From positions 1 to 44,130 of the forward strand of contig JACGCK010000312.1 of the NCBI GenBank assembly GCA_014925825.1: a stretch of DNA of 44,130 nucleotides, written 5' to 3'. The position numbers and the translations under genes are program-made. The notes beneath the pieces are model-generated. The model was not told where the DNA came from, searched no databases, and worked only from the letters and a program-made list of their open reading frames with translations. This document shows positions 23,224 through 35,700 of this stretch, piece after piece (the stretch's first letter is position 1; each line of letters opens with the position of its first letter). This DNA comes from Pholiota molesta (lineage: Eukaryota; Basidiomycota; Agaricomycetes; Agaricales; Strophariaceae).

Positions 23224-24786
23224 ATGAATACGTTCGCTGACTCGCACAGGTCAACATCTCAAAGGACAATGTCGGCCACTTGGAAAATATCTCCAGAGAA
23301 TATTCACATCAACTCGGACGAGTCTGGAATCTTGGTATCAGGTAGCATTAGAAAGGTGCAGAAAGGTCGAGTGGTGCAAAAGGTTAGTAGTAATTTACCA
23401 ATTCAAATTCTTATCTGTCTAAGACGGTTGCTGTGAAGCGACTACACGAGGATGTCGGTCGATTATTATTGGCAAGTCCTAGAAAGATGAAGGTATTATA
23501 TCATGCATGTCATCCTCCTTACGATGACTTACGTATCTCGTTCCATCAGGCCTTCGAAGAAAAGGTGGCGAAGTGGTAAGCGATATCTCAACCTACTTTC
23601 GACTTTCGAGATAGGGACGGATTTTCTGACTGCTTATCTGTCCAGGGTACAATTATCCCATCCTAATATCGCGCAGCTTGTAAGGGCTTGTCTCAAGACC
23701 GCATCTGTACGTCTATTCTTCGTCTTCCGTGCCATTCCCGTATATTGAGAATCCTCTCCTAGCCTTTACTCGTATTGGAATATTACTCAAACGGCAGTGT
23801 GGGCGCTTATGTATTCAAGAATGTTGAGCCATAAGCCTGCGACACGCCCTACCTTCCAGCAAATCGAAGCCTCTCTCAAACCATTGGTCGACCATTGGTC
23901 GAGCCATGTGTGTACACTGATTCCTGCCAAAAAAGCCGCCCCATTTTGAAGGTTGGCCAAGACGAACGTCGACCCATTCGGCTGAGTCCATCAACAAGCC
24001 AGATGCTTATGCTTCGCGAAATACCAACTCCACCACGATCTCACGCGGGTTCAGAAGGTCCAACAACGTCGTTGCTTCCGGCTACCCCAGGTTCCGCAAT
24101 CCGAAAAGTTCGGCGTTCTAGTGGTTCAATTTATTTCTCAATCAAACCATAATCCATTCTCTAATCGATGTACAACAATAGAGTGGGTTTCATTACCGCC
24201 ACCGACGCCGAACCGATATCCTGTCTCTTCCAACAATATTGATGCTTTCAATAGGTGAATGATACAAGTTTATTTGTCTTTTCAATGGTGCTGACAAAAA
24301 CACAGCACACTTTCGGTCCTTAAGATTACGCGATCCCTAAATGATCTCATTCAAAGCATGGTTCTTTGCTACAAGAACTGGGTAGGTTCGGAACAGTGCA
24401 GTTGTTGTGGTTTTTTCTCATTTCATTTCTTATTTCAGTTGAAACCGGTGGACAGAATCCCATCGCTAAAAGAAGCTAATATCCTGGTTCGCTACCGAAT
24501 TTTGCTTCTTATAACAGATATATATGCCTTCTTGATATCGTCTGCTATGAAAGCTAGCTGTAATATTTGATGGTAGGTACAGGTTCCATGACGGAATACG
24601 CCCATCGCCATCATCCAGAAATTCCTCACCACTATGTGCAAAACTTCCTCGACATCAGGCTAGACACCAGTGCATTTCGCGCAGTATTAGAAGGGTCGGT
24701 TAGGCAAACATGGTCGGCCTATCTCTATAATTCTAATAGGGATCTCAGTCAATTGGCCGGAAGGCTAGCATCGATCGTGAACGAAG
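23224..24786 (+). pseudogene. Protein-kinase gene remnant (TKL-like) lacking the catalytic lobe
   Basis: Exons 23224-23382, 23424-23492, 23550-23575, 23646-23706 and 23763-23834 give 128 residues covering only the kinase N-lobe: a strand-rich start (WKISPENIHI), a degenerate glycine loop (VSGSIRKVQKGRV), the ATP-binding Lys in TVAVKRLHEDVG, the C-helix (AFEEKVAKW...LSHPNIAQL) and the hinge LLVLEYYSNGSVGAYV. At about 23815-23821 the reading jumps, out of frame, to the last helix of a kinase C-lobe, KPATRPTFQQIEASLKPL. The HRD catalytic loop, the DFG motif and the APE motif are all absent, roughly 150 residues. The frame then fragments through a Ser/Pro/Arg-rich tail (ATPGSAIRKVRRSSGS) and exon-like pieces (LPPPTPNRYPVSS; SLNDLIQSMVLCYKNW; LKPVDRIPSLKEANIL). 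The last piece, 24568-24786, contains HPEIPHHYVQNFLDIRL and SVRQTWSAYLYNSNRDL. I infer an inactive gene with an internal deletion. A short expressed N-lobe protein is possible. Confidence 0.65.
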
Positions 24787-27138
24787 TATGTTCGATGGCT
24801 CCGATGGCAACTCGTTGAGCTTGGTGGCCTATATCTCATTTCAGATGTAGGACATGTAGGACATACACCGTATACCCCACGCATTGAGTTATGACGCCTA
24901 TACCCCACTAGGTACAGATGTATTATTCAATTCTATCCGGGCTGAATAGAGGAACCTTGTACATACCAGCTTCGCATTGGTTTCGCGCGTGGCCAACGTA
25001 GTATATCACGGTCGTATATAGGCGCACAGTGAGCGCTTACTCGTGCAATGTATGACAATATAAGATTCTCGCGAGCTACGTTATGAAGCTCAGTGGAAAG
25101 ATAAATAAACTCCTCGCGCTAGATTGGCTATTGCCTCAGACCGGCTCTTTATCTAGGCGCCCATTTAGGCGCCCACGCTTTTGACCAATATGTCAGGACA
25201 CATTTAATGTTTCGCTTTCTCTCACCGTTCACGGAGTCCCTACAAGTCATAAATGCATAACGTCTAGAGGAAGGGTATCAGGCATCGATTAGCCTTGAAA
25301 AAGAATTGTTGCATGGCCAAATGAGCTTATATTATCCCACAACCTTCTATTGAGCAATGAGTTCTGGAGGTCAGCTTCATCGATTCGTATTCGCACACCA
25401 TCTATTCGTATTCATTCGTGTTTACAGCCCATGTACTACCAGAGGGAAGAGAGAGTTTACTCATGGTAATTTTAAACTGAGGCATTTTATAGGCTGCGGC
25501 ACCGCAGAGCGCAGTACACCTTGGCGGGACCTTTCAGAAGAAAAACTTATTTTTAGGCAACGCAGCATGCGCCCACAACATCATAGAAGGTGAAATGCGT
25601 ATGTTCGCCATGTTTGGTTGATTCGCATCGACAGCGGGTGAAGAGGGGATCGCATGTCGACTGAATCCTCGACATGCCGTCGGCGGCTGTTATGACATTC
25701 GCTAGGTAGAGCGCTGCGCCTCGCTGCGCCCTGCGCTTTTTGTTCGTTGTTGAGCTTTGGAATATATTGAAATAACGGTATCGCTTCTGAATTCTATGAT
25801 ACTGCGGCTGATTTTTAACGGGCTAAGCTGTTAATAATATAAGCCATTTGATAGTATGTGATTGAGCAACTTGACCTACGCGTTCAAGTGCGTGTTGACC
25901 TCGTCGCTAGTCCGGGTAGCTCAAGACAGCACTCGAGCTGGTTCGTGCCAAACAAAATGAGGGCGTTCGGTCTGACCATATCAATTTTGCCATGCTTGGG
26001 CCACAATTATTTTAAGGTGGTTAGACCAAAATAAGAGCGCTCTCCGCGAAGGAAGGTCCAAGCAATAATCATGTTAAAAGCTTATAAGCTCTTAAAGGGA
26101 GCAGTGGCATTTAATATCAGCCAAACACATTACCTTTGAGTTCAAGATCCTCAGTTGTCGGAAATAAATGCTTACTTTTGGACATGAACATCTTCTGGGA
26201 AGCCTACACCACAAGGCGAAGGTTCTACATGTCAGCAGGCGATCTCAAGTGGCTTAAACCCAGATAAGAGCGTCCATTCAAGTTTGGCCGAATTCGTTCT
26301 TTACGATGTTTTGCAGCGTGTCTGGGGCTGGTAGGAACTCGCGCCAGAATACCCAACGATCCATGAACCACTGAAGAGTTGAGGAGGGTTTATTGTTATT
26401 TCATGCCGGTTGCCTGCCGGCCGACTAGAAGCACAGCTTCTTGAGCCGTCATTACGAAGGTCACATTATGCAACGGGCCTTATTCGCCCAGAGGGATTGA
26501 AAGCTCGCATTCATAGTACCGGTTCTAGACATCAACGTCGAAGACAATAACGGTGGTGGCCTCATTCTCCTTCTCGTTAGGGAATAACTGAATGAACGCG
26601 TCCACGGACTACGCGATGTATCGTAAGCAAATTAGGACAAACGGTCCCGAGTGCGGGCGCCTGATAAGCGCGCGGTACGGCACGACTAGCCGAGAAGCGT
26701 CACCGATCCGCATGTTGGTGGAATATGCACTGATGCAAGTGGCTTGCGGATGCGCATGTCTCGAGTCTCGGGGGTTGTGGTGATAAATTCCGGTGAGAGG
26801 AGTAAAAGTCGTGGTCAAATTTCCTTGATCATCGGAAGGTCGAATATTATTGAGTACAGACGCAGTTGTGGATGCTGGAACGGTGTGAGATTCACAGAAA
26901 AACAATACAACGCGCGGTGTCGAGCTAGACGACATGCTGCGGTGCGGTGAAGAGTCGCCTGCGCTGCGGAGGAGGGGACGGGGCGTGTGCGAGAGCGCCG
27001 GGGTGATGGTCGAATGACGATGCCGCGGAGCCAAGCTGGCCAAGCTGATCGCTTTTAGAACAAATCGCCTGACATCTTCGGATCGTTTCTCTCACTCATT
27101 TCCACTCTCCTTGTCTCTTCTCCCATGCAGAGCTCACC
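24787..27138. other. Intergenic region, no supported gene
   Basis: About 2.3 kb. Scattered GGCGCCC-type motifs (for example TAGGCGCCCATTTAGGCGCCCA at about 25154-25175) and short open frames only. The minus-strand open frame at 26609-27043 is Ser/Thr/Arg/His-rich and lacks any motif. No transposon signature was seen. Confidence 0.55.
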
Positions 27139-30100
27139 ATGCTCTCCTCCTTTGCCTCCTTTCTGCCCTCGGCTCTCCATCTGAATGCCCCGCAAGAGCT
27201 GCCTCGACCGGCGATAAACCCGGACACGGAAGACGAGGATGAACCTGAAGTCAACCCGCCACCGCAGAATGCAGAGTCGGGACAGCAGGCAGGAAAAGGG
27301 AAGGACAAGGACAAAACCGCAAACGAGGTGCGTTTTACCTTCACGTTGTTGTTCCGTTGGCAAGTAGGCAGAGTGGAGTGGTGGAGCCTCTTATACGCTC
27401 TTCGGACGCGCGCTTGCTTTGCACCTGGTCGGACGACATGAAATATTCGGACTGGCACTTGCCAGTCATGATCACCAGAGTATTCTGGGGAATATAAAGG
27501 CGCCCATGGGACTCAAGACACCCTGTTTACTCGCTCCGCGACAAATGAACAACACATGCGTGCTTGGAAGGCGCCATTTGGACCATGACCATATTTGGAC
27601 CATGCTCATAGTTTCTCGAGGTGCGTTGGCTTTCTTGCGCTTAGTCTTCACGGGTCTCAAGCGCATCGTAACGTGCAGAATACCACCATACCCCCAGATA
27701 ATTGTTGCACCTCCTACGCAATCGCTGCAGATCGTCTAGATTTCCCCGTCGCCTGTATATTCTTCGCAGCCACCTTCAGGAAACCTTTTGTGATAGGGCT
27801 CAGTCCAAAACGCTTCCATTCGCGCTGTCATCTGATTCACACCTGCTACCGTTCTATCTCATCACTACACCGAGTCAGCAACTGACGATGATGCCGGCGC
27901 CCGACGCGTTCTTTCAATTCTACCGAAAAAAGACCCGTTAATTGGTTCACCTCCACAATTCTAGGCCTTGCCTCTTTCGCTCAATACCACAAAAATGCAG
28001 AACATGCCACTGGGTATCGGCTGTTATCTGATCAACTGGGAACGCGAATACACCATCTCTCATTCCGAATACCAGGTCCCCGGCCCCCCACTCGCTGACA
28101 TGCGTGTGACATCAGCAACCACTCTGCCTACTGACTGTCCATTATTGTTTCTCATCTTTGACTATTCTTATTCCTCGACATGACGCTGATTTATCTTCCA
28201 GACGTTTATTTTTGTCCGCCCACCACCATCCAAATCCAACCACCCACTTAATCTCCAAGTCCAGCTCGTACCACCTAACGCAAAACCCCCGTCAGGCGTT
28301 ACCTCAAGTGATGGAATGTCCACCACCCCAACCTCTGCAACATCTGTAACGTCCAGCCGGAGCAGCTCTGATGGAGCGTCGCTAGCGCGAACAAGTTCAG
28401 GGCGATCCGAAGCCTCAACATCCAACCTGTACTCCGCATCGACCGCGTCCTTTACCTCCGTCGCCTCCAGCACCGCCTCCTCGAGCACCCGGCGCAATAT
28501 CATACCACTATACAACCTGCAAGCGCACAACGTCATGACCAACGTTATCGTAGATGCAGGCACCGACGCAAAGATCGCAAAATTCCAAAGACGCGGCATC
28601 GAGCTGATCGACCTAGCTTTTCTCGAGCCGGTCGAGGTCTGGGGCGAGAAGGATAAGGAAAAAGACGCTCGAAGAGAGAGTATGCGGCTGAGCGTGGACG
28701 AGATGGGCGCCGTGATCGCGAACGTAAGTTCGCGGGTAGTATCCGGTCTGCAAGGCCGGGCGGTTCCTTCTTGCTGCCGGGCGGGGGTAGCAGGCCTGCC
28801 ACTCCATCTGCTGCTTCATCTTCAGCGTCATTACACTCCAACTCCCATTCGAATCTGAGGACGTCAACAAAACCCGAATTGGTGTCTGTCAAAGCCCCTG
28901 CGCCGCTGTTCGGTGGGCAGTCCGAGAGCGCCGCGACCAGTAACTCCGTAACCCCCACACAGAATATAGTTCCCAATCCACCTAAGCGCAATATCTTCAA
29001 TAAATTGTTCAAAAAGAGTTCTGCCGGGCCCACATCACCAACTAATCCGCCTGGCGCAGACACACCCGGAGGAGGCATGAACTCCTTTGGTGCGTTTTCA
29101 CTGCACCCAGCGCCTGTAGCGAACAAGATTTGGGATAAACGCGGCGGACGACACGCACCTCCCCCACTACCTCTTCTTCAGCCGCCGACTTCGCCAACGT
29201 CACCGTCGTCGCAGCAGACGACGCCGACGGCGGCTCAGACGCCCCGCGCTTCTGCCCGTGAAGATCCCGTGTCGCCGACGCCCACCGTCGCACCGCCGAA
29301 GGAGAAGTCGCATGTGCGCAACACGAGCCTGACAGCAGCGATTACGACGCCATTCAAGACCACGCTGCGGAATAACAAGAACCGACTATCTGCAGTCATG
29401 AATACCAGTCTTGGGGGCGGCGGCGCTGCGGCGAGCGATGGGGAGAGTACCTCCGGCACGGCGAAGGACGAACGGGGACCCTTCAAGAGGGACGCGTCGC
29501 CGAATCCGAGTATGGCGAGGAGCAGTCGAAGTCAGCTGAGCCTGCGGGGATCTGCTGTCCTTGGTGGTGCCGAGGCAAACTCGAGCATCGGACATGGTAG
29601 CGACAACGGCAACGGAAGCCAGCCAGGATACCCACTCATGCTTACGCAGTCGCAAGCGCGCGAGGAACTCACCAGTCTCAAGCAGCAGCAACTCCAACTC
29701 CGTCCGCCGATTCTGGGCATCCAGCCCACCTTCGTGTCGACGTCGACAGCCGCGACGGCGAATGGGATGGCTTCCAACCCTGGCCTTACCTCACCCTTGG
29801 TCTCCGTGCTCAGTCCGCGCGTGGAGAACCCAGAAACCGTGCTTCATGGACAACGGGCGCTCATGTACGTCTGGCTCGTGCGGCGATGGCTGAAACGCCG
29901 CCCGAGCACAGGCGGAAGCGGATTCGGCGACTCGGGGCTCTTCGGGCGCGCGAAGCAGCTGCAGCCCCCCTACATGTCGAACGGCCACACGCAGGAGACT
30001 TCAAGCGGTGGGCCGCCGCCGCTGCTGTACGGCGGTGTGGAGGTGAGGTTCGAGTGGAAGCGCGCGCGAGGGAAGGAAGGGAAAGGCGCGAAGGGCACGA

Positions 30101-30888
30101 AGAAGAGCCGCCGGGGCCGCGGGCGAAGCGCGGCGGATGACGGGGCGGAGAGCGACGGCGGCAGCGTGCGGAATAGAGATCGTGCGCCGCGCGAGCGCGA
30201 GGATCGGCCGATGGACGCGCGGGACCATGTGAAGATAGAGGAGCGGCGCGCGAAGCGGATGAGCACGGGGAGTTTCAGCACGACGACCGCGTCGGAGGAG
30301 GGCGATGCGTCGCTGGGCGGGCGGCGGCTGCACCGCGAGATGACGGTGGACGAAGGCGACGAGAGCGAGCCCGAGGACTCGGAGACGCCGTGGGTGTGCA
30401 CGCTCAAGATCCGGAGGAGCGCTGCTGCAGGTGGGTGCCTCCTGATTGGCTTTTATGTTGTTGATTTCAGTTCCGACGGCTTATCGTGTTCTGCCTTTTT
30501 TTTAGCCGCACAGAACGCAAGCGCAAGCAATGGGCTGCAGGTGCTGAGAATTAAGGTCGGCACGCTCTCACCGACGCCACACCACCCCAAGGTCGTCGCG
30601 ATGCTGAAGGTGCCCTTCCCACTGCCGGATGTCGAGGTCGAGCGGTTGGGGGTGGTCAGACGGAAGGCGTTCTCTATGGTTCCCAGCGGGTCACGGGGCG
30701 ACCCCACGCCGCAAGTTATTTTATCCGAGCATCAAGACCCAGACGAGCCGTACACTGGCATCACGCTTACGGCGGAGGAGATCAAGGATATGGTGTGTAG
30801 CACTGGGCTGTGGCTCGTCGTGCGAGAGGGCTTTGGGGGTGTTGGGAGGGTCAGTCGAAAGGGAGACGGGTGGCGGCTGAGGGCTTAG
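27139..30888 (+). CDS. Large fungal protein of unknown function, low-complexity, one frame break
   Basis: Model: exons 27139-27327, 28202-30430 and 30506-30888, about 933 residues once one base is restored near 28733-28738. The start MLSSFASFLPSALHLNAP is followed by an acidic/Lys-rich stretch. After an unusually long intron comes FIFVRPPPSKSNHPLNLQVQ, then Ser/Thr-rich low complexity, then a conserved-looking block RRNIIPLYNLQAHNVMTNVI. Later come a basic patch (KRNIFNKLFKKSS), a long disordered Pro/Ser/Thr/Gly region, a probable helical segment (HGQRALMYVWLVRRWLKRR), VEVRFEWKRARGK with Lys/Arg-rich repeats, WVCTLKIRR, and a folded-looking tail (LRIKVGTLSPTPHHPKVV; GLWLVVREGFGG). The frame before 28733 ends in a spurious tail, and the downstream frame resumes as SIRSARPGGSFLLPGGG. 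I recognise no named domain and assign no function. Basic and Ser-rich tracts would suit a regulatory or nuclear protein, but that is inference. Confidence 0.7.
27328..28201 (+). other. Unusually long intron of the 27-kb gene
   Basis: The exon ending ...KTANE (27327) and the exon starting TFIFVRPPP (28202) join in phase 0 across GT...AG. The gap is 874 nt, over ten times the typical intron here. No open frame in it is continuous with both exons. Internal open stretches at about 27595-28183 in other frames have no recognisable domain. It could be one long intron, hide an alternative exon or a nested non-coding RNA, or hold old inserted sequence. Confidence 0.5.
30431..30505 (+). other. 75-nt intron with no stop and length divisible by three
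   Basis: Consensus GTGGGT donor and a long T tract before TAG argue for splicing, joining SAAA to AQNAS. Its 25 codons contain no stop in frame, so retention would insert a hydrophobic segment (LLIGFYVVDF) without truncating the protein. Confidence 0.6.
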
Positions 30889-32751
30889 GGTGCTTTTTCT
30901 TACGGGCGCATTATCTATTGGAATTTCTTTTTTCTTCTTTCCTCCTTTTGTTCGTGTGGCATATACATAATTCCCGGCTCTTCTTCTCCCTACTTTGACG
31001 TGGCTTTGACGTTCTTTGGTTTTATTCCATTGTGGCCTGTCACTCTATCTTGCTCGCTAGTCATGATTCGGTGTCCTTTGCTTTTTTCGGGTTCCGTTGT
31101 CCTGACATATGTTCGTCTTGGTCGTTTTACCACTCCTCCCCTCCACTCTCCAAGATCTCTCTGGCATCATCACTAAATAATCACAATATCTGAACAACTT
31201 TACTGCAGCAACGACCGTGTGCCATTTCGTATAGATTCTCTGTAAATATCTTCGACAAGAAGCCCAAACAAAGATTACCCCCAACCTGAAGAACTGATTT
31301 GAATAAATAAGCAGATAAATCTTCCTTCTTCGGCCCAAATTATGAAAAGGTGTACATTGAACCTATAAAAAGGCGCTGAGAAGGCGCCACGATAGGCGCA
31401 GATTCTATTCAAAGGTGTCTACTCTGATTAGGGGCTTATGCCTTTGAAGGCCAAAATAATAATACACAATTGCCTTCCAAGTTCTGTGGCGAACTCGACG
31501 AGTTTTAGTGTCGAATGAAGCTCAACGAACGACATGGGTCATGTGATACTTCAAGCTTCAAGCTTCAATGTTCTAAAATTATCGTCTGCTAAATTAAGCG
31601 CCCACAAGTTGTAAGCTTACAGTCCATAAGATTCTTCGGGCCTGCATAATAATGTTGTTGTAGAGTTAGTTTGAGCAAGGCTACTGTAGCTTTTATTAGG
31701 AGACACGCTAGTGAAATAGCTCAGCAGAAAGCTGAAGTTGGTAGTACAATTATTTTTGAAAGTGCTTTCAAATTCCGTCGAGCAGAGAATCATATTCCTT
31801 CAGGACCAAGAATATTTTCAACACTGGTGACTTACGGAGTATCCAAACTATAAGTTAAGACAGACCATTTTCCTTTTGTTGAACCAATTTTACCTCTTCA
31901 AGTGTACCTGACTCAAAGTTGGGCTTGTACTCGATGGATCCAATGTCTGCGTATTTTACCATCTTATCAGGCAAGAGTCAGGGATTATTTGAATGTTTAC
32001 ATAGATAGGTTTGCTACGTTGGTCTGCCCCAAAATCTGAGACTCTCGATATTTCTATAATCGAGAGGTTATACCCTTAGACATCAGACTCCTATAGCTAA
32101 CAGCCTTGTAGGCTTTGGACATTTGCGCAAGGAATATTTATAGGCTTGATGGCTCTTTCAAGCCCCTAACCGAATTTGAGGTACCTTCGGATATTCTAAC
32201 ATTTGCTAACTAATTCAGTCTCCTTCAAATTGCTATGTCCGACGCGATTCAGGTGTCATGTAGGGTGCCGAGGTCAATCAATAAGTAAACGGTATTTAGT
32301 GGACTTCGTGGTGCGATAGGGTGCGATTGGCCGAAGGCTGTTGGAGATGATTGGTAATTACTCTAGGACATCTTGTACCGTGGCCGCACTTCGACATCCT
32401 ACGACAGCTTTCCCGACGTACAAGGCAGAAATGTAATATTTGAATAGACAAGAAGTACGACTATTGGTTCTCAAAAGCTTTACGAATAGAATACCGATAG
32501 AGTTTTGATAGATCCCTAACTATTTTTCTGCCATGCTGTTTGCCATGTACTTACACCTATAAAAATAAGACGGAGGTAGAGAGGTGTTCGCCGGGATTGA
32601 CGGCGACAGAAGAGTTACCGGGCTCATATCACGTGTTGCGCCTACGTTACTTTGCGCTCTCAGCCTCGCAGAAGTCATAAGCAAATCCACTTTCCTCCAT
32701 CTTCTCTTGTCTATCTGTGTTGGTCTTCCCCTCTGTATATCCCTTACCATC
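30889..32751. other. Intergenic region, no supported gene
   Basis: About 1.9 kb. It holds a pyrimidine-rich 3' region of the preceding gene, a TATAAAAAGG box at about 31364 followed by three AGGCGC motifs within 30 bp, and an open frame at 31671-31853 (60 codons) without recognisable domain. It ends with the Lon promoter, which contains a CACGTG core at about 32629. Confidence 0.55.
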
Positions 32752-35700
32752 ATGGCGACTTCCAAGCTCCCAATTCTCGCCCTGCCTCACCCTTTGGTTC
32801 TACTCCCAGCCTCTCGGTTCACAATGCCGGTCTCCAAAGAAATAGGGGAGACGTTGTTGTCGCTCATCGAAGAGTCCGATACACTCCCTATTGTGGCTGC
32901 GATTCCAATCACTACGTCAACTACATCTCCCAACGTCGATCCTACGCTGGCGGAGTGGGGCACTGCTTCTCGGGTGCTGCGACTCGTCAAACCACCTGCT
33001 CGAAACCCACGCCAGCCTTACCTAGTCTCCTTGCATGGTCTCACGCGGGTCCGGCTCATCCATCTATCGAAGAGGAAGCTTTCAGGCGATGATCTGGCGG
33101 CTATGCCTATACATGATGTCGAGTACCCACCCACAGAGAAAGTGCCGTCTCCAGAGGTCGTCGAGAAGTTCAAGCAGAGTGCGCTGCGACTGCTCGACCG
33201 CCTGGCGAAGGACTCTGTACAACAAACGCGGAAGGACGGGTATAACAAGATAGCGAGCATGCTGGACGACATTACGGACTCACGGACTCCTTGGATGGCG
33301 GATGTTCTCATCGGGAGTGTTAACGGAGAATATAACGATAAACTTGGTAAGTGTATCTTCATTTCATTCTACAAATCGCCTTCTCTTCCCCGTTTCTTCT
33401 TGCGTCTTCCTTCCACATGAGCATGTGCGTGGCGGATTGCGACATGCTTTGTTTAACTTTTGGCCCCGTGGGCGCTGCTTTCTTTACATACATAGTGCCC
33501 CTCGTGGGCTATCATTTTATTATTGTTTGAATCCTTCCAGAAATCCTCGCATAACTTCCGAGCACGGCTTGTAGTTCTTGCCATCTGGGACAGAGCTGGC
33601 CCTGCGCTTGTGATTCCAAAACACTCTTCATCATTCGCCTACTTCTATTAATAGAACTAACAAGGTCTTTCCCAGCTATCCTAGGCACTCCGGATGCAGA
33701 AGCCCGTTTACAACTCGCGACTGAGATATTCATCAAGCAAGCATCTATTTCAGAAGTTTCAAAGAAGATCGCCAGTGCTGTCGATGAAAGTCTTTCGAAG
33801 CAGCAGAAGGAATTCTTCCTCCGGCAACAACTGGCTGCTATCCAACGGGAACTACATGTATTGCAGCGGTCCAATGGTGGTCCTCTTAATAGTCCCCAAA
33901 ACTCCCCTACCTCTAACGAGGCAGGAAGTGGAAGTTCGAGTGAACTGGATGACGATGAACAGCATGAAGCGGACGACATGGCGGAACTGAAGAAGAAGAT
34001 CGAGGCGATGGAACCTGGGTCCGAAGAGCGGAAAATGGGCGTACGAGAATGGAGAAGGCTAAAGCGGATACCTGCTGGAAGTGTGGAAAACGGTGTTATC
34101 CGATCCTATGTGAGTTCAGCATTCGTACGTCTACCGATAATATCTAACGCTATTATTTAAGCTCGAATGGCTCACCAGTGTTCCCTGGCCTAACTCGGCT
34201 CCCATTCCAAATACTGACGCAATAACTACACTTCCTCGATTGAAGGACAGGTCATTCCTCGCCGCAGCTCGTAGCCAGCTTGATGCCGATCACTTTGGGT
34301 TGGAGAAGATCAAGAAGAGGCTTATCGAATATCTTGCGGTGGTTAGACTCAAGGAACTTAATGCTGAAAGGGAGGCGTTAGAGGAGTCGAAGAAAGCTGA
34401 TGCCGCTGCCAATGCTGATACCGCTGTCAAGACGAAGGCCGAGTCGCAGGCAGAAGGGAAGACGGAGAAGAGCACTGCTCTTGTGCCGCGTGACAAAGAC
34501 CGGGTGCAGAAGTCAACACAAATCGCTCCAGCTCGCCCGCTTCCTCGTACGACCAAGAAGAGTATCAAGGGACCTATTCTATTGTGAGTATGGCTTCTTT
34601 TTCGTGATACACCAATTTTTGACGGTTGGTCCCTCCTCCAGGTTTGTCGGCCCCCCAGGAACTGGAAAGACATCCCTCGGCCAATCTGTGGCGAAGGCGC
34701 TCGATCGACCATTCCAACGCATTTCCCTCGGTGGCGTTCGTGATGAGGCGGAGATTAGAGGCCATAGACGGACATACGTTGCTAGTGGGCCAGGACTTAT
34801 CGTTCAAGCTCTGAGAAAGGCCGGCCGGAATGATCCTGTTATACTCTTGTGAGTGTTTTTGTGTTCTCTAGATTCACATGGACGCTGACATGGAGCTTCT
34901 GACCAGAGATGAGATTGATAAGATTGGTCAGAGCAATTTTCATGGAGATCCCGGAGCTGCGTTATTGGAGGTGCTAGATCCAGAGCAGAATCATACTTTC
35001 AACGTGAGTTTTTCCTTTTTTTTCTTTTCTTATTCGATCGACTATATGCCAACTTGTGTCAATAAATGTAGGACCACTATATCAACGTCCCAATCGACCT
35101 CAGTCAAGTGCTATTTATTTGCACGGCCAATTCCCTTGAGACCATTTCTGCACCTCTCTTGGATCGCTGTGAAATTATTCAGCTAAGCGGTACGTTTTAT
35201 ATTTATCTGATCTCATTCTATTTTTACTGAAGCGTTCGTGTTCATTCAAGGTTATACCTACGACGAGAAGATGCACATTGCACGGCGGTTCCTCCTTCCC
35301 AAGCAGCTCAAGGCTAACGGGCTCGAGGCGTCCCATATCACCATTACGGAACCCGCCCTACTTCACATTGCCACGCGTTATACACGGGAAGCTGGCGTGC
35401 GCAGTCTTGAGCGTGCAATCGGAGGCGTAGTGCGGTTTAAAGCCGTAGAATGGGCTGAGTACCTCGATGCAACTGCACAGGAAGGAAGTACCACTAGTGC
35501 GACTACATCTGCTGCCGGGATAGGAAAAAATGACTCCCTAGTTCCCTCGGCGAAAGGCTACAATCGGGTGGTGGAGGAGAATCAGCTCGAGAAAATTCTC
35601 GGAATTGCACGTTGGGATGGAGAGGAAAGGGAAAGAGAAGAAAGGCGGGGTGTGGTTTACGGCCTCGTGGTCATGGGCCAAGGCGAGGGAGGGATTTTGC

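Noticed and set aside
28545..29126. 193-codon minus-strand open frame
   Set aside because: Antisense to the large 27-kb gene in its low-complexity region; no independent support.
31671..31853. 60-codon open frame resembling part of a soluble protein
   Set aside because: Too short, no recognisable domain, no exon-like neighbours.
32584..32751. N-terminal extension of Lon as a mitochondrial presequence
   Set aside because: The upstream open stretch has no in-frame ATG and lies in the promoter/leader; the Lon N-domain begins right after ATG 32752 and the protein ends in a PTS1.
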